Shown: positions 1 through 6,983 of the stretch, one piece after another
Numbering within the stretch: position 1 is the stretch's first letter
Layout: the number at the start of each line of letters is the position of its first letter
DNA from: Desulfobulbus sp.
Lineage (GTDB): Bacteria; Desulfobacterota; Desulfobulbia; Desulfobulbales; Desulfobulbaceae
Assembly: GCA_017998195.1 (NCBI GenBank)
Contig: JAGODN010000014.1
Coordinates: forward strand, 1 to 15,546
DNA: 15,546 nt
Direction: 5' to 3'
The notes under the pieces: generated by a model
Databases searched by the model: none
What the model saw: the letters and a program-made list of their open reading frames with translations, nothing else
Told to the model about the DNA's origin: nothing
Made by a program: the position numbers and the translations under genes

Positions 1-914
1 GTGTCAAGGGGCTGTCCCTGGGCAGCAGGGTCCGCAACCTGGTGCAGATGCCGCTGGCCATAGTGGCGGCCCGGCGGATGCTCGGCCGCTTCCGGCCGGA
101 CCTGGTGTTCGGGGTGGGCGGCTACGTGACCGGGCCGGTGCTGCTTGCCGCCCGCACCCTGGGAGTGCCGGTGGTCATCCACGAGCAGAACTCGGTGCCG
201 GGCATGGCCAACCGGCTGGCCGGCCGACTGGCGGACCGGATCTGCATCTCGCTGCCCTGCCAGCCGCCGTTCCCGGCGGCCAGGACGGTACTCACCGGCA
301 ACCCGGTGCGCCAGGAAATCCTGGCGGCGGCGAAGGGAGAACGACCGGTGCACGAGGTACCGACCCTGCTCGTACTCGGCGGCAGCCAGGGCGCTCACCG
401 GGTCAACCTGCTCATGCTCGAGGCGGCGGAAGTGCTTGTGGCTGAGGGACGGCCGGTGCGCATCATTCACCAGACCGGCACGGCCGACGAGGCCACGGTT
501 CGGGAGGGATACCGGCGGATCGGGGTCGAGGCCGAGGTGTCGGCCTTCATCCGCGACATGGCCGGGGTCTACCGACGGGCCGATCTGGCGGTGTCCCGGG
601 CCGGCGCGACCACCCTGGCCGAACTGGCCGTGATGGGGCTGCCGGCGCTGCTTGTTCCCTATCCCTACGCGGCCGACAACCACCAGCTGACCAATGGAAA
701 ATACTATGAAAAAACGGGCGGATGCGTTGTGGTCGAGGAGGCCGGCCTGACCGGGGAAATTCTCGGCAAAGCGGTCAGCGAACGCTTGCATAACAGGGAA
801 GAGTTACATACAATGGCCGCCAAAATGCGGGCCATGGCCCTGCCGGACGCCGCCCTGCGGATTGTCGACGAGTGCCTCCGCCTCGTGTCGTCACGGAGCG
901 GAAAACCTTTTTGA
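1..914 (+). CDS. murG: UDP-N-acetylglucosamine--N-acetylmuramyl-(pentapeptide) pyrophosphoryl-undecaprenol N-acetylglucosamine transferase, 5' partial
   Basis: MurG is the GT28-family, membrane-associated enzyme that adds GlcNAc to lipid I to make lipid II on the cytoplasmic face. The reading frame is open from base 3 to the TGA at 912-914 and gives 303 residues. By comparison with family members of about 355-360 residues, some 60-70 N-terminal residues, including the first glycine-rich loop, lie upstream of the window. The GTG at 42 is internal, not the start. Visible MurG hallmarks in order are GVGGYVTGP, the HEQNSVPG segment, GNPVR, the GGSQGA loop opening the C-terminal UDP-GlcNAc-binding domain, and SRAGATTLAEL followed by GLPALLVPYPYAADNHQ. 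It is followed by murC after 22 bp, the normal dcw order. Identity is secure; only the 5' end is missing. Confidence 0.97.
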   Translation, partial: VKGLSLGSRVRNLVQMPLAIVAARRMLGRFRPDLVFGVGGYVTGPVLLAARTLGVPVVIHEQNSVPGMANRLAGRLADRICISLPCQPPFPAARTVLTGNPVRQEILAAAKGERPVHEVPTLLVLGGSQGAHRVNLLMLEAAEVLVAEGRPVRIIHQTGTADEATVREGYRRIGVEAEVSAFIRDMAGVYRRADLAVSRAGATTLAELAVMGLPALLVPYPYAADNHQLTNGKYYEKTGGCVVVEEAGLTGEILGKAVSERLHNREELHTMAAKMRAMALPDAALRIVDECLRLVSSRSGKPF

Positions 915-936
915 GGTTCTCACCAACACGGGCCCC

Positions 937-2319
937 ATGTACAGGAAGACCAAGCACATCCATTTTGTCGGCATCGGCGGCATCGGCATGTCCGGCATCG
1001 CCGAGCTGCTCCTCAGCCTCGGCTACCGGGTGAGCGGGTCCGACCTGCGCTCCACCGACATCACCCGCCGGCTGGCCGGGCTGGGCGGGGTGATTCACGA
1101 GGGTCACGAGGCCCCTTGGGTGGCGGGCGCGGACGTGGTCGTCACCTCCACGGCCATCGCCGCCGACAACCCCGAGGTGGTCGCGGCCCGCGAACAGCAC
1201 ATCCCGGTCATCCAGCGCGCCGAGATGCTGGCCGAACTGATGCGGCTGAAGAAATACGGCATCGCCGTGGCCGGCAGCCACGGCAAGACCTCCACCACCT
1301 CCATGGTCGCCACCATCCTCGCCGAGGCCGGTCTCGACCCGACCGTGGTGGTCGGCGGCAAGGTGCACGGCTTCGGCAGCAACGCCAAGCTGGGTGAGGG
1401 CGAGTTCCTCGTGGCCGAGGCGGACGAGAGCGACGGCTCCTTCCTCAAGCTGTCGCCGGTGATCGAGGTGATCACCAACATCGACCTCGAGCATCTTGAT
1501 TATTATCGGGATATCGAGCAGATCAAGGACTACTTCGTCGATTTCGTCGAGCGCCTGCCCTTCTATGGGGTGGCCATCGTCTGCTTCGACAACGACCACG
1601 TGGTGCAGATCCTGCCCCGCCTGCAGAAGCGCATCCTCACCTACGGCCTCACCGAGCAGGCCGACCTGCAGGCGGTGCGGATCGTCACCGGCGGCGGCAC
1701 CAGCGAATTCACCGTTCGTTTCCGTGACCGCGAGGTGGGCCGCGTCCGCCTGAACCGGCCGGGCCGGCACGTGATCTACAACAGCCTCGCCGCCATCGGC
1801 GTGGCCTTGGAGCTGGAAATCGATTTCGCGGTTATCGCCCGCGCCCTCGAAGGGTTCCAGGGGGTGCAGCGGCGGCTGCAGGTCAAGGGCGAGGCCGGCG
1901 GCGTGCTCGTGGTCGACGACTACGGCCACCACCCCACCGAGATCCGCGCCACCCTGGACGCGGTGCGCGAGGGCTGGCCCGAGCGGCGGGTGGTGGTGGC
2001 CTTCCAGCCGCACCGCTACACCCGGACCCGGGCCCTGTTCGCCGAGTTCACCACCGCCTTCCGCAGGGCCGACGTGCTGGTTTTGGCCGATATCTACGCG
2101 GCCAGCGAACAGCCGATCGAGGGCATCACCTCCGAAAGCCTGCTGGAAGCGATCAAGCAGCACGGCCAGCGCCAGACCGTGCACATCCCCAACCTGGTGC
2201 AGCGGCCGGAAGCCCTGCTCGAGGTGCTGCAGCCGGGTGATCTGCTCCTCACCCTGGGGGCCGGCAACATCGTCCAGGCCGGCGAGCAGCTGCTGGCGCA
2301 GTTGGAGGGCGGCCGATGA
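937..2319 (+). CDS. murC: UDP-N-acetylmuramate--L-alanine ligase
   Basis: MurC is a cytoplasmic ATP-dependent Mur ligase that adds L-Ala to UDP-MurNAc, the first step of the peptide stem. The 460-residue protein has the usual family length. The N-terminal nucleotide-binding motif VGIGGIGMSG is at residues 11-20. The ATP P-loop GSHGKTSTT is at 113-121 with Lys117. The central-domain acidic motif EADESDGSF is at about 161-169, followed by NIDLEHLDYY. The C-terminal domain carries DDYGHHPTEI and FQPHRYTRT, which are typical of MurC. The ATG at 937 is preferred because MYRKTKHIHFVGIGG matches the family N-terminus; the frame is open further upstream from a TTG at 862, but that would overlap murG. 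The only Shine-Dalgarno-like sequence (GAGG at 913-916) is distant, so coupling to murG termination is possible. The TGA at 2317-2319 overlaps an ATG at 2316. Confidence 0.97.
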   Translation: MYRKTKHIHFVGIGGIGMSGIAELLLSLGYRVSGSDLRSTDITRRLAGLGGVIHEGHEAPWVAGADVVVTSTAIAADNPEVVAAREQHIPVIQRAEMLAELMRLKKYGIAVAGSHGKTSTTSMVATILAEAGLDPTVVVGGKVHGFGSNAKLGEGEFLVAEADESDGSFLKLSPVIEVITNIDLEHLDYYRDIEQIKDYFVDFVERLPFYGVAIVCFDNDHVVQILPRLQKRILTYGLTEQADLQAVRIVTGGGTSEFTVRFRDREVGRVRLNRPGRHVIYNSLAAIGVALELEIDFAVIARALEGFQGVQRRLQVKGEAGGVLVVDDYGHHPTEIRATLDAVREGWPERRVVVAFQPHRYTRTRALFAEFTTAFRRADVLVLADIYAASEQPIEGITSESLLEAIKQHGQRQTVHIPNLVQRPEALLEVLQPGDLLLTLGAGNIVQAGEQLLAQLEGGR

Positions 2320-2372
2320 GTTCCGTGGCAACGGTCACCAGTACCGCCACCGGGGAGGAACAACCATGGTGA
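2316..2372 (+). other. 18-codon ORF bridging murC and murB (possible translational-coupling ORF)
   Basis: An ATG at 2316 overlaps the murC stop as ATGA and opens a short frame of 18 sense codons. The frame ends in TGA at 2370-2372, and that stop overlaps the ATG at 2372 (TGATG), which is codon 3 of murB. The ORF also contains the murB Shine-Dalgarno sequence (GGGGAGGA, 2352-2359). The geometry would let a ribosome finishing murC reinitiate and terminate on top of the murB start. What is seen is the overlap at both ends; a coupling function is inference, and the peptide itself resembles nothing I know. It could be a chance consequence of two close genes. Confidence 0.3.
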
Positions 2373-3301
2373 TGAACAGCCGGCAGCGCGCCGTCCTGAC
2401 CGCCCTGTGCCCCTCGACCCGCTGGGAGGTGAGCATGGCCAGCCACTCGACCTTCCGCGCCGGCGGTGTGGTCGAGGCCATGGCCGAACCTGCCGACAGC
2501 GGGCAGCTCGCCGCCGTGGTGCGCTGGCTGCACCGCGAAGGGGTGGCCTGGCGGGCCATCGGCGGCGGTTCCAACATCCTCGTCGCCAGCCGCTACCACG
2601 AGGGCGTGTTCATCCGCCTGCGCGGTTCGGTGCGCGACCTCTGTCCCGAACCGGTATCAGCGGGCGGCAGGCAAGGGTCCCAGGTCACGGTCGAGGCCGG
2701 CTGCAGCCTGGCCGCCTTTGTCTCCTGGTGCGCCGGCCGCGGACTGACCGGCCTGGAGTTCATGGCCGGCATCCCGGGCAGCGTCGGCGGGGCCATCCGC
2801 ATGAACGCCGGCGCCTTTGCCCGCGCCATCGGCGAGGCCCTGCACTCCGTCACCTGTCTCAGTGCCCAAGGCGAGTTCCGCGAGATGGCCCGGGACGAGA
2901 TCGCCTTTGCCTACCGCAGCACCCGCCTGCCCGGGGAGCCGGGCGAGCGCTGGCTCATCTGTCGCGGCGTTTTTGTCCTCCAGCAGGCCGACCAGCAGGA
3001 GCTGACCGCCCGCTGCCGGGACATCGTCGCCTGCCGGCGGGAGAAACAGCCGGCCGGGGTCGGCTCGGCCGGGTCGTTCTTCAAGAACCCGGAGGGCGAT
3101 TTCGCCGGGCGGCTCATCGAACAGGCCGGGCTCAAGGGGCTGAGCCGCGGCAAGGCCATGGTTTCGCCCAAGCACGCCAACTTCATCGTCAACACCGGCG
3201 GCGCCGAGCCCGAGGATATCATCGCCCTCATGCAGGAGGTGCGCGAGCGGGTGTTCACGCACAGCGGCGTCCTCCTCGAACCGGAGGTCCATATCCTCTA
3301 A
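2366..3301 (+). CDS. murB: UDP-N-acetylmuramate dehydrogenase (UDP-N-acetylenolpyruvoylglucosamine reductase)
   Basis: MurB is an FAD-dependent cytoplasmic oxidoreductase that reduces enolpyruvyl-UDP-GlcNAc to UDP-MurNAc with NADPH, supplying the substrate of MurC. The protein has 311 residues, the length of the shorter (type II) MurB class. The FAD-binding motif GGGSNIL is at residues 66-72, and GIPGSVGGAIRMNAGAF starts at 135. The catalytic segment GSAGSFFKNPEG starts at 233, with Ser237 as the expected proton donor. AGLKG and the segment running to HANFIVN follow, and the C-terminus LLEPEVHIL carries the conserved acidic residue. The ATG at 2366 is preceded by a strong Shine-Dalgarno sequence (GGGGAGGA, 2352-2359); an in-frame ATG at 2372 is an alternative. 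ftsQ follows after 18 bp. No ddl is inserted here, unlike in many proteobacterial dcw clusters. Confidence 0.96.
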   Translation: MVMNSRQRAVLTALCPSTRWEVSMASHSTFRAGGVVEAMAEPADSGQLAAVVRWLHREGVAWRAIGGGSNILVASRYHEGVFIRLRGSVRDLCPEPVSAGGRQGSQVTVEAGCSLAAFVSWCAGRGLTGLEFMAGIPGSVGGAIRMNAGAFARAIGEALHSVTCLSAQGEFREMARDEIAFAYRSTRLPGEPGERWLICRGVFVLQQADQQELTARCRDIVACRREKQPAGVGSAGSFFKNPEGDFAGRLIEQAGLKGLSRGKAMVSPKHANFIVNTGGAEPEDIIALMQEVRERVFTHSGVLLEPEVHIL

Positions 3302-3319
3302 CCGGGGACGCGTGGGACA

Positions 3320-4261
3320 ATGGCGGTCTATACCCCCCGCAAGATACCGCAGCGTCCCTCCCGGAGCGGCGGCCGCAAACGGCGCTCCCTGGGCGAGATC
3401 CTGCGCATCCTGCTGCGACGCAGGACCAGGACGGCCCAGTACGGCACCGGGGCGGTGGTCAGCGGGGCGCAGCGGCTGTGGAAATGGAAGCGCCTGTCAC
3501 GCACCACCCTGCTGGTGCTCACCCTCTGCGGCGCACTGGTGACCGGCCTGTGGTTCTCGTACCAGGCCCTGATCCGCTCCGACATCTTCCGCCTGAGCGA
3601 CATCCGCATCAGCGGGCTGAAGGTGGTGACCGACCGGCAGATTCTCGACCTGAGCGGGCTGCAGCACGGCGCCAGCCTGCTCCAGTTCCGGCCCAAGGCG
3701 GCGGCGGCCCGGATCGCCGCCCACCCCTGGGTGCAGCAGGTGGACATCAGGACCCGCTGGCCGTCCACCCTGGTGATCGAGGTTCGCGAACAGCAGGTGC
3801 TGGCGCTGGTGAACATCGAGGGCGAAAAGGAGCGGCGCCTGCGCTACCTGAACCGGGACGGCCAGGTGTTCGCCGAGATCGAGCCCGGCCAGGATATCGA
3901 CCACCCGGTGATCACCGGGCTGGTGGCCGGGCGGGACGTGGTCGCCGACACCCTCGTCAAGGGCGGCCTGGCCGAGGCAGCGCAGACCTTTCTCGGCCTC
4001 GCCGCCCAGGGGCACGCCATCCTGCCCCTGCAGGCGGTGAGCGAGGTGCACCTCGACCCCAAGGAGGGGCTGATCATCTATCTGGCGGACCGCCCCTTCC
4101 CGATCTATTTCGGCCGGGACCGTCTGCAGACGAAGTACTACCGGCTGATCAGGGTGCTGGATCAGCTGTACAGCAGGAAACAGGTCGATACCGTGAAAGA
4201 AATCAGAATGGACTACGCAGATGATAAGGTCTTGGTTGTCGGATCACAAACCGACGGATGA
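3320..4261 (+). CDS. ftsQ: Cell division protein FtsQ (DivIB family)
   Basis: FtsQ is a bitopic inner-membrane divisome protein that links FtsB/FtsL and the septal synthase FtsW/FtsI to the early ring. The 313-residue protein shows the family layout: a strongly basic cytoplasmic N-terminus (many Arg/Lys in residues 8-60), one transmembrane helix at about 62-84 (TTLLVLTLCGALVTGLWFSY), and a periplasmic POTRA domain starting near FRLSDIRISGLKVV, with HPWVQQVDIRTRWPSTLVIE in it. The FtsQ C-terminal beta domain follows (YLNRDGQVF, then the segment ending YFGRDRLQTKYYRL). The ATG at 3320 has only a loosely placed GGGGAC (3304-3309) upstream. The 3' end overlaps ftsA by 41 bp, which suggests coupled translation. 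Sequence conservation of FtsQ is low, so the call leans on domain order and position between murB and ftsA. Confidence 0.94.
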   Translation: MAVYTPRKIPQRPSRSGGRKRRSLGEILRILLRRRTRTAQYGTGAVVSGAQRLWKWKRLSRTTLLVLTLCGALVTGLWFSYQALIRSDIFRLSDIRISGLKVVTDRQILDLSGLQHGASLLQFRPKAAAARIAAHPWVQQVDIRTRWPSTLVIEVREQQVLALVNIEGEKERRLRYLNRDGQVFAEIEPGQDIDHPVITGLVAGRDVVADTLVKGGLAEAAQTFLGLAAQGHAILPLQAVSEVHLDPKEGLIIYLADRPFPIYFGRDRLQTKYYRLIRVLDQLYSRKQVDTVKEIRMDYADDKVLVVGSQTDG

Positions 4262-5489
4262 GGATGTGGAGGAACAGGAACCGCGTGAGCCCGGGGAGCT
4301 CGTCGCCAGCCTGGACATAGGCACCACCAAGGTGTGCGCCATGATCGGCGAGGTCTTCGACGACCGGGTGGAGATCATCGGCGTGGGCACGGCGGCCTCC
4401 TCCGGCATGAAGAAGGGCGTGGTGGTGAACATCGAGTCCACCGTCCAGTCGATCCGCCAGGCGGTGAACGCGGCCTCGGACATGGCCGGCTGCGACATCG
4501 AAAGCGTCTACGTGGGCATCGCCGGCAACCACATCAAGGGGTTCAACTCCCCCGGCATCATCGCCATCAACAACCAGGAGATCAAGGAAAAGGACATCGA
4601 GGCGGTCATCCAGGCGGCGCAGACGGTCAAGATCTCCGACAACCAGCAGATCATCCATGTCCTGCCCCAGGAGTACATGGTCGACGACCACACCGGCATC
4701 CAGAACCCGCTGGGCATGACCGGCGTGCGCCTGGTCACCAACGTGCACATCGTCACCGCCGACGTCACCGCCCTGCACAACGTGGTCACCAGCTGCAACC
4801 GGGCGCAGCTGGCGGTGGCCGAGATCGTGCTCGAATCCGTGGCCTCGTCGCTGTCCGTACTCAACAAGGACGAGATGGAACTGGGCGTGGCGCTCATCGA
4901 CATCGGCGGCGGCACCACCGACCTGGCGATCTTCTGCAACGGCACCATCAAGCACACCTGGGAACTGGCGCTGGGCGGCAACAACCTGACCAGCGACCTG
5001 TCGGTGGGACTGCGCACGCCCCTGCAGGAGGCTGAAGAGCTGAAATACCTGTACGGCGGCGCGCTCGCCTCGATGATCAAGGAGAACCACATCATCGAGG
5101 TGCCCACCGTGGGGGACCGCAAGCCGCGCAAGGTATCGCAGCGGATCATGGTCGAGATCCTCGAGGCGCGCATGGAGGAGATCCTGCAGATGGTCAACAA
5201 GAACATCAGCGCCTCCGGGTATCGCAACCGCATCAACGCCGGCATAGTCCTCACCGGCGGCACCGCCCTGTTGGCCAACATCGTCGAGATGGCGGAGCAG
5301 GTGTTCGACCTGCCGGTGCGCATCGGCTACCCGCAGGGTGTGGGCGGCCGGATCGAGGATATCCGCTCGCCCCGGTGTACCACCGGGGTGGGGCTGGTGC
5401 TGTACGGCAGCAAGGCCAAGACCTACGTGCCCAAGGAGCGCGGCGGGGTGTTCAGCCGGTTCAGGGGCTGGGTGAAAAATATCGTTTAA
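4221..5489 (+). CDS. ftsA: Cell division protein FtsA
   Basis: FtsA is an actin-like ATPase that anchors FtsZ to the inner membrane and recruits later divisome proteins. The 422-residue protein has the expected length. The phosphate-1 loop LDIGTTKVCAMIGE is at residues 31-44. The FtsA-specific SHS2 (1C) domain follows, containing HVLPQEYMVDD. The phosphate-2 motif DIGGGTTDLAIF begins at Asp227, and the adenosine motif GIVLTGGTALL begins at 341. The last 15 residues (GGVFSRFRGWVKNIV) form the amphipathic membrane-targeting helix. The ATG at 4221 lies within ftsQ with no clear Shine-Dalgarno sequence. The next in-frame alternatives (TTG 4236, GTG 4266) look no better. About 30 residues, many acidic, precede the ATPase core. 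The 87-bp gap to ftsZ carries a possible promoter. Confidence 0.97.
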   Translation: MIRSWLSDHKPTDEDVEEQEPREPGELVASLDIGTTKVCAMIGEVFDDRVEIIGVGTAASSGMKKGVVVNIESTVQSIRQAVNAASDMAGCDIESVYVGIAGNHIKGFNSPGIIAINNQEIKEKDIEAVIQAAQTVKISDNQQIIHVLPQEYMVDDHTGIQNPLGMTGVRLVTNVHIVTADVTALHNVVTSCNRAQLAVAEIVLESVASSLSVLNKDEMELGVALIDIGGGTTDLAIFCNGTIKHTWELALGGNNLTSDLSVGLRTPLQEAEELKYLYGGALASMIKENHIIEVPTVGDRKPRKVSQRIMVEILEARMEEILQMVNKNISASGYRNRINAGIVLTGGTALLANIVEMAEQVFDLPVRIGYPQGVGGRIEDIRSPRCTTGVGLVLYGSKAKTYVPKERGGVFSRFRGWVKNIV

Positions 5490-5506
5490 TACGGCAGAGT
5501 TTTCCA

Positions 5507-5535
5507 TTTAGTCGGCCCGAAGAAAATGGTATAGA
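5507..5535 (+). promoter_or_regulatory. Candidate ftsZ promoter with extended -10 element
   Basis: Within the AT-richer ftsA-ftsZ gap, TATAGA at 5530-5535 matches the sigma-70 -10 hexamer at 4 of 6 positions. It is directly preceded by TGG (5527-5529), an extended -10 motif. A weak -35 (TTTAGT, 5507-5512, 3 of 6) lies at 17-bp spacing. A start near 5542 would give a leader of about 35 nt before ftsZ. Separate ftsZ promoters are known in other bacteria. Only the motif match supports this one. Confidence 0.3.
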
Positions 5536-5576
5536 GGGCAGGGGAAATCAAGGACTACCTTTCTGGGGAGAGACGC

Positions 5577-6791
5577 ATGGCTTTCAGGATAGCGGAAGAA
5601 GAATCTGTGGCTGTGATCAAGGTGATCGGTGTGGGCGGCGGCGGCGGCAACGCCATCAACACCATGGTGGAAAACCGGCTGACCGGCGTGCAGTTCATCG
5701 CCGCCAACACGGACATGCAGGCGCTGGAAAAATCCCGGGCCGACATCCGCCTGCAGCTGGGTCCGGGCATCACCAAGGGCATGGGGGCCGGCGCCGAACC
5801 GGAAATGGGGCGGGAGGCGGCCCAGGAGAGCTACGAAGACCTGCAGAACGTGCTCAAGGGTGCGGACATGGTGTTCGTCACCGCCGGCCTCGGCGGCGGC
5901 ACCGGCACCGGCGCGGCGCCGGTGATCGCCAAGCTGAGCAAGGAGTCGGGCGCGCTCACCGTGGCCGTGGTCACCAAGCCGTTCTATTTCGAGGCCAAGA
6001 AGCGGATGCGCAACGCCGAGGCCGGCTGGGAGAAGCTCAAGGAGTATTCGGACACGATCATCACCGTGCCCAACGACCGACTGCTCAGCCTGATGAACAA
6101 GAACTCGACCCTGGTCAACATGATGGAGATGGTCGACAACGTCCTCTTGCAGGCGGTCAAGGGCATCACCGACCTGATCAACCTGCCGGGGCACATCAAC
6201 GTCGACTTCGCCGACCTGAAGACGGTCATGAAGGAGGTCGGCCCGGCCATCATGGGCACCGGCACCGCCTCCGGCGAGAACCGCGCCACCGAGGCGGCCA
6301 AGCGGGCCATCGACAATCAGCTGCTCGAGGACGTGGGCATCGACGGCGCCCGCGGCATCCTCATCAACATCTCCGCGGCCAAGGAGACCCTGACCATGAA
6401 CGAGTTCATGGAGGCCTCGGCCCTGATCCAGGAAAAGGCGCACGAGGAGGCCAACATCATCATCGGCGCCCTGTTCGACGAGTCGCTCGGCGACGAACTG
6501 CGGGTCACGGTGATCGCCACCGGCATCTCCAGCATCGAGGAACCGGAGATCTCCCAGCTGGAGGTGGTGCGCAACCGCCAGCCCCAGCAGCTGCCCAAGT
6601 CCAAGCAGGGCCGGCTGGCGCGGATCTTCGAAGAGGAGACGGTGTTGGCGGAAAGCCCCGGCAGCCCGGTGACCATCGCCAAGCCCAACGCGCTGCCCAA
6701 GGGGTTGCCGCGCATGCCCAAGCCGATCTTCGACGACAACGAACGCACCGAGTTCGACGAACCCGCCTATCTGCGCAAGAAGGCGAATTGA
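5577..6791 (+). CDS. ftsZ: Cell division GTPase FtsZ
   Basis: FtsZ is the tubulin-like GTPase that polymerises into the cytoplasmic Z-ring. The protein has 404 residues. The N-terminal nucleotide-binding stretch GVGGGGGNAINTM is at residues 18-30, and the tubulin signature GGGTGTG is at 106-112. The synergy (T7) loop NVDFADLK is at 208-215, with Asp210 and Asp213 positioned to complete the GTPase site of the neighbouring subunit. The C-terminal domain includes the stretch MNEFMEASALIQEKAHEEAN. A variable Gln/Lys-rich linker follows, then the C-terminal peptide FDEPAYLRKKAN, the expected docking site for FtsA. The start ATG has a good Shine-Dalgarno sequence (GGGGAG, 5565-5570). It is the last gene of the cluster, with a strong hairpin 57 bp after its stop. 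All key residues are intact. Confidence 0.98.
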   Translation: MAFRIAEEESVAVIKVIGVGGGGGNAINTMVENRLTGVQFIAANTDMQALEKSRADIRLQLGPGITKGMGAGAEPEMGREAAQESYEDLQNVLKGADMVFVTAGLGGGTGTGAAPVIAKLSKESGALTVAVVTKPFYFEAKKRMRNAEAGWEKLKEYSDTIITVPNDRLLSLMNKNSTLVNMMEMVDNVLLQAVKGITDLINLPGHINVDFADLKTVMKEVGPAIMGTGTASGENRATEAAKRAIDNQLLEDVGIDGARGILINISAAKETLTMNEFMEASALIQEKAHEEANIIIGALFDESLGDELRVTVIATGISSIEEPEISQLEVVRNRQPQQLPKSKQGRLARIFEEETVLAESPGSPVTIAKPNALPKGLPRMPKPIFDDNERTEFDEPAYLRKKAN

Positions 6792-6848
6792 ATACCGGCC
6801 GGTCGCCTTGTCCTCGGCGGGCGGTCGGGCCGGCAGCCAGCCAGGCGC

Positions 6849-6879
6849 GCAGGGGAATATCGTTACGATATTCCCCTGC
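6849..6879 (+). terminator. Perfect 14-bp inverted repeat after ftsZ, probable terminator
   Basis: The arms at 6849-6862 (GCAGGGGAATATCG) and 6866-6879 (CGATATTCCCCTGC) are exact complements around the loop TTA. It lies 57 bp downstream of the ftsZ stop. The sequence after it (TCCCTTTCC) is pyrimidine-rich but lacks a proper T-tract, so it is not a classical intrinsic terminator. It may terminate transcription weakly, protect the 3' end of the dcw mRNA, or serve as an operator-like palindrome. The inverted repeat itself is certain. Confidence 0.6.
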
Positions 6880-6983
6880 TCCCTTTCCGGGCCGGCGCCC
6901 CGGTCCCCCTGCCTGCGGCCCCGGGCCCATGGACTGACCATGCAGACTGATCACCCCCTGTTTTTCACCCCCGGTCCTTTCCC

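Noticed and set aside
775..2331. 518-codon open frame on the minus strand opposite murC
   Set aside because: It is antisense to a certain murC gene; the composition (Gly, Asp, His, Val-rich without motifs) is the usual shadow of a GC-rich gene with G/C third positions.
2320..3320. Absence of ddl between murB and ftsQ as a recent deletion
   Set aside because: No gene remnant is present in the 18-bp murB-ftsQ gap and many lineages keep ddl elsewhere, so this is just cluster variation.
2407..4224. 605-codon plus-strand frame across murB and ftsQ
   Set aside because: It is an Arg/Pro/Gly-rich +1 shadow spanning two recognised genes, with no motifs.
4203..6941. Two long minus-strand frames opposite ftsA and ftsZ
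   Set aside because: Both lie on intact, conserved plus-strand genes and show no protein motif; GC-rich third positions remove stops on the opposite strand.
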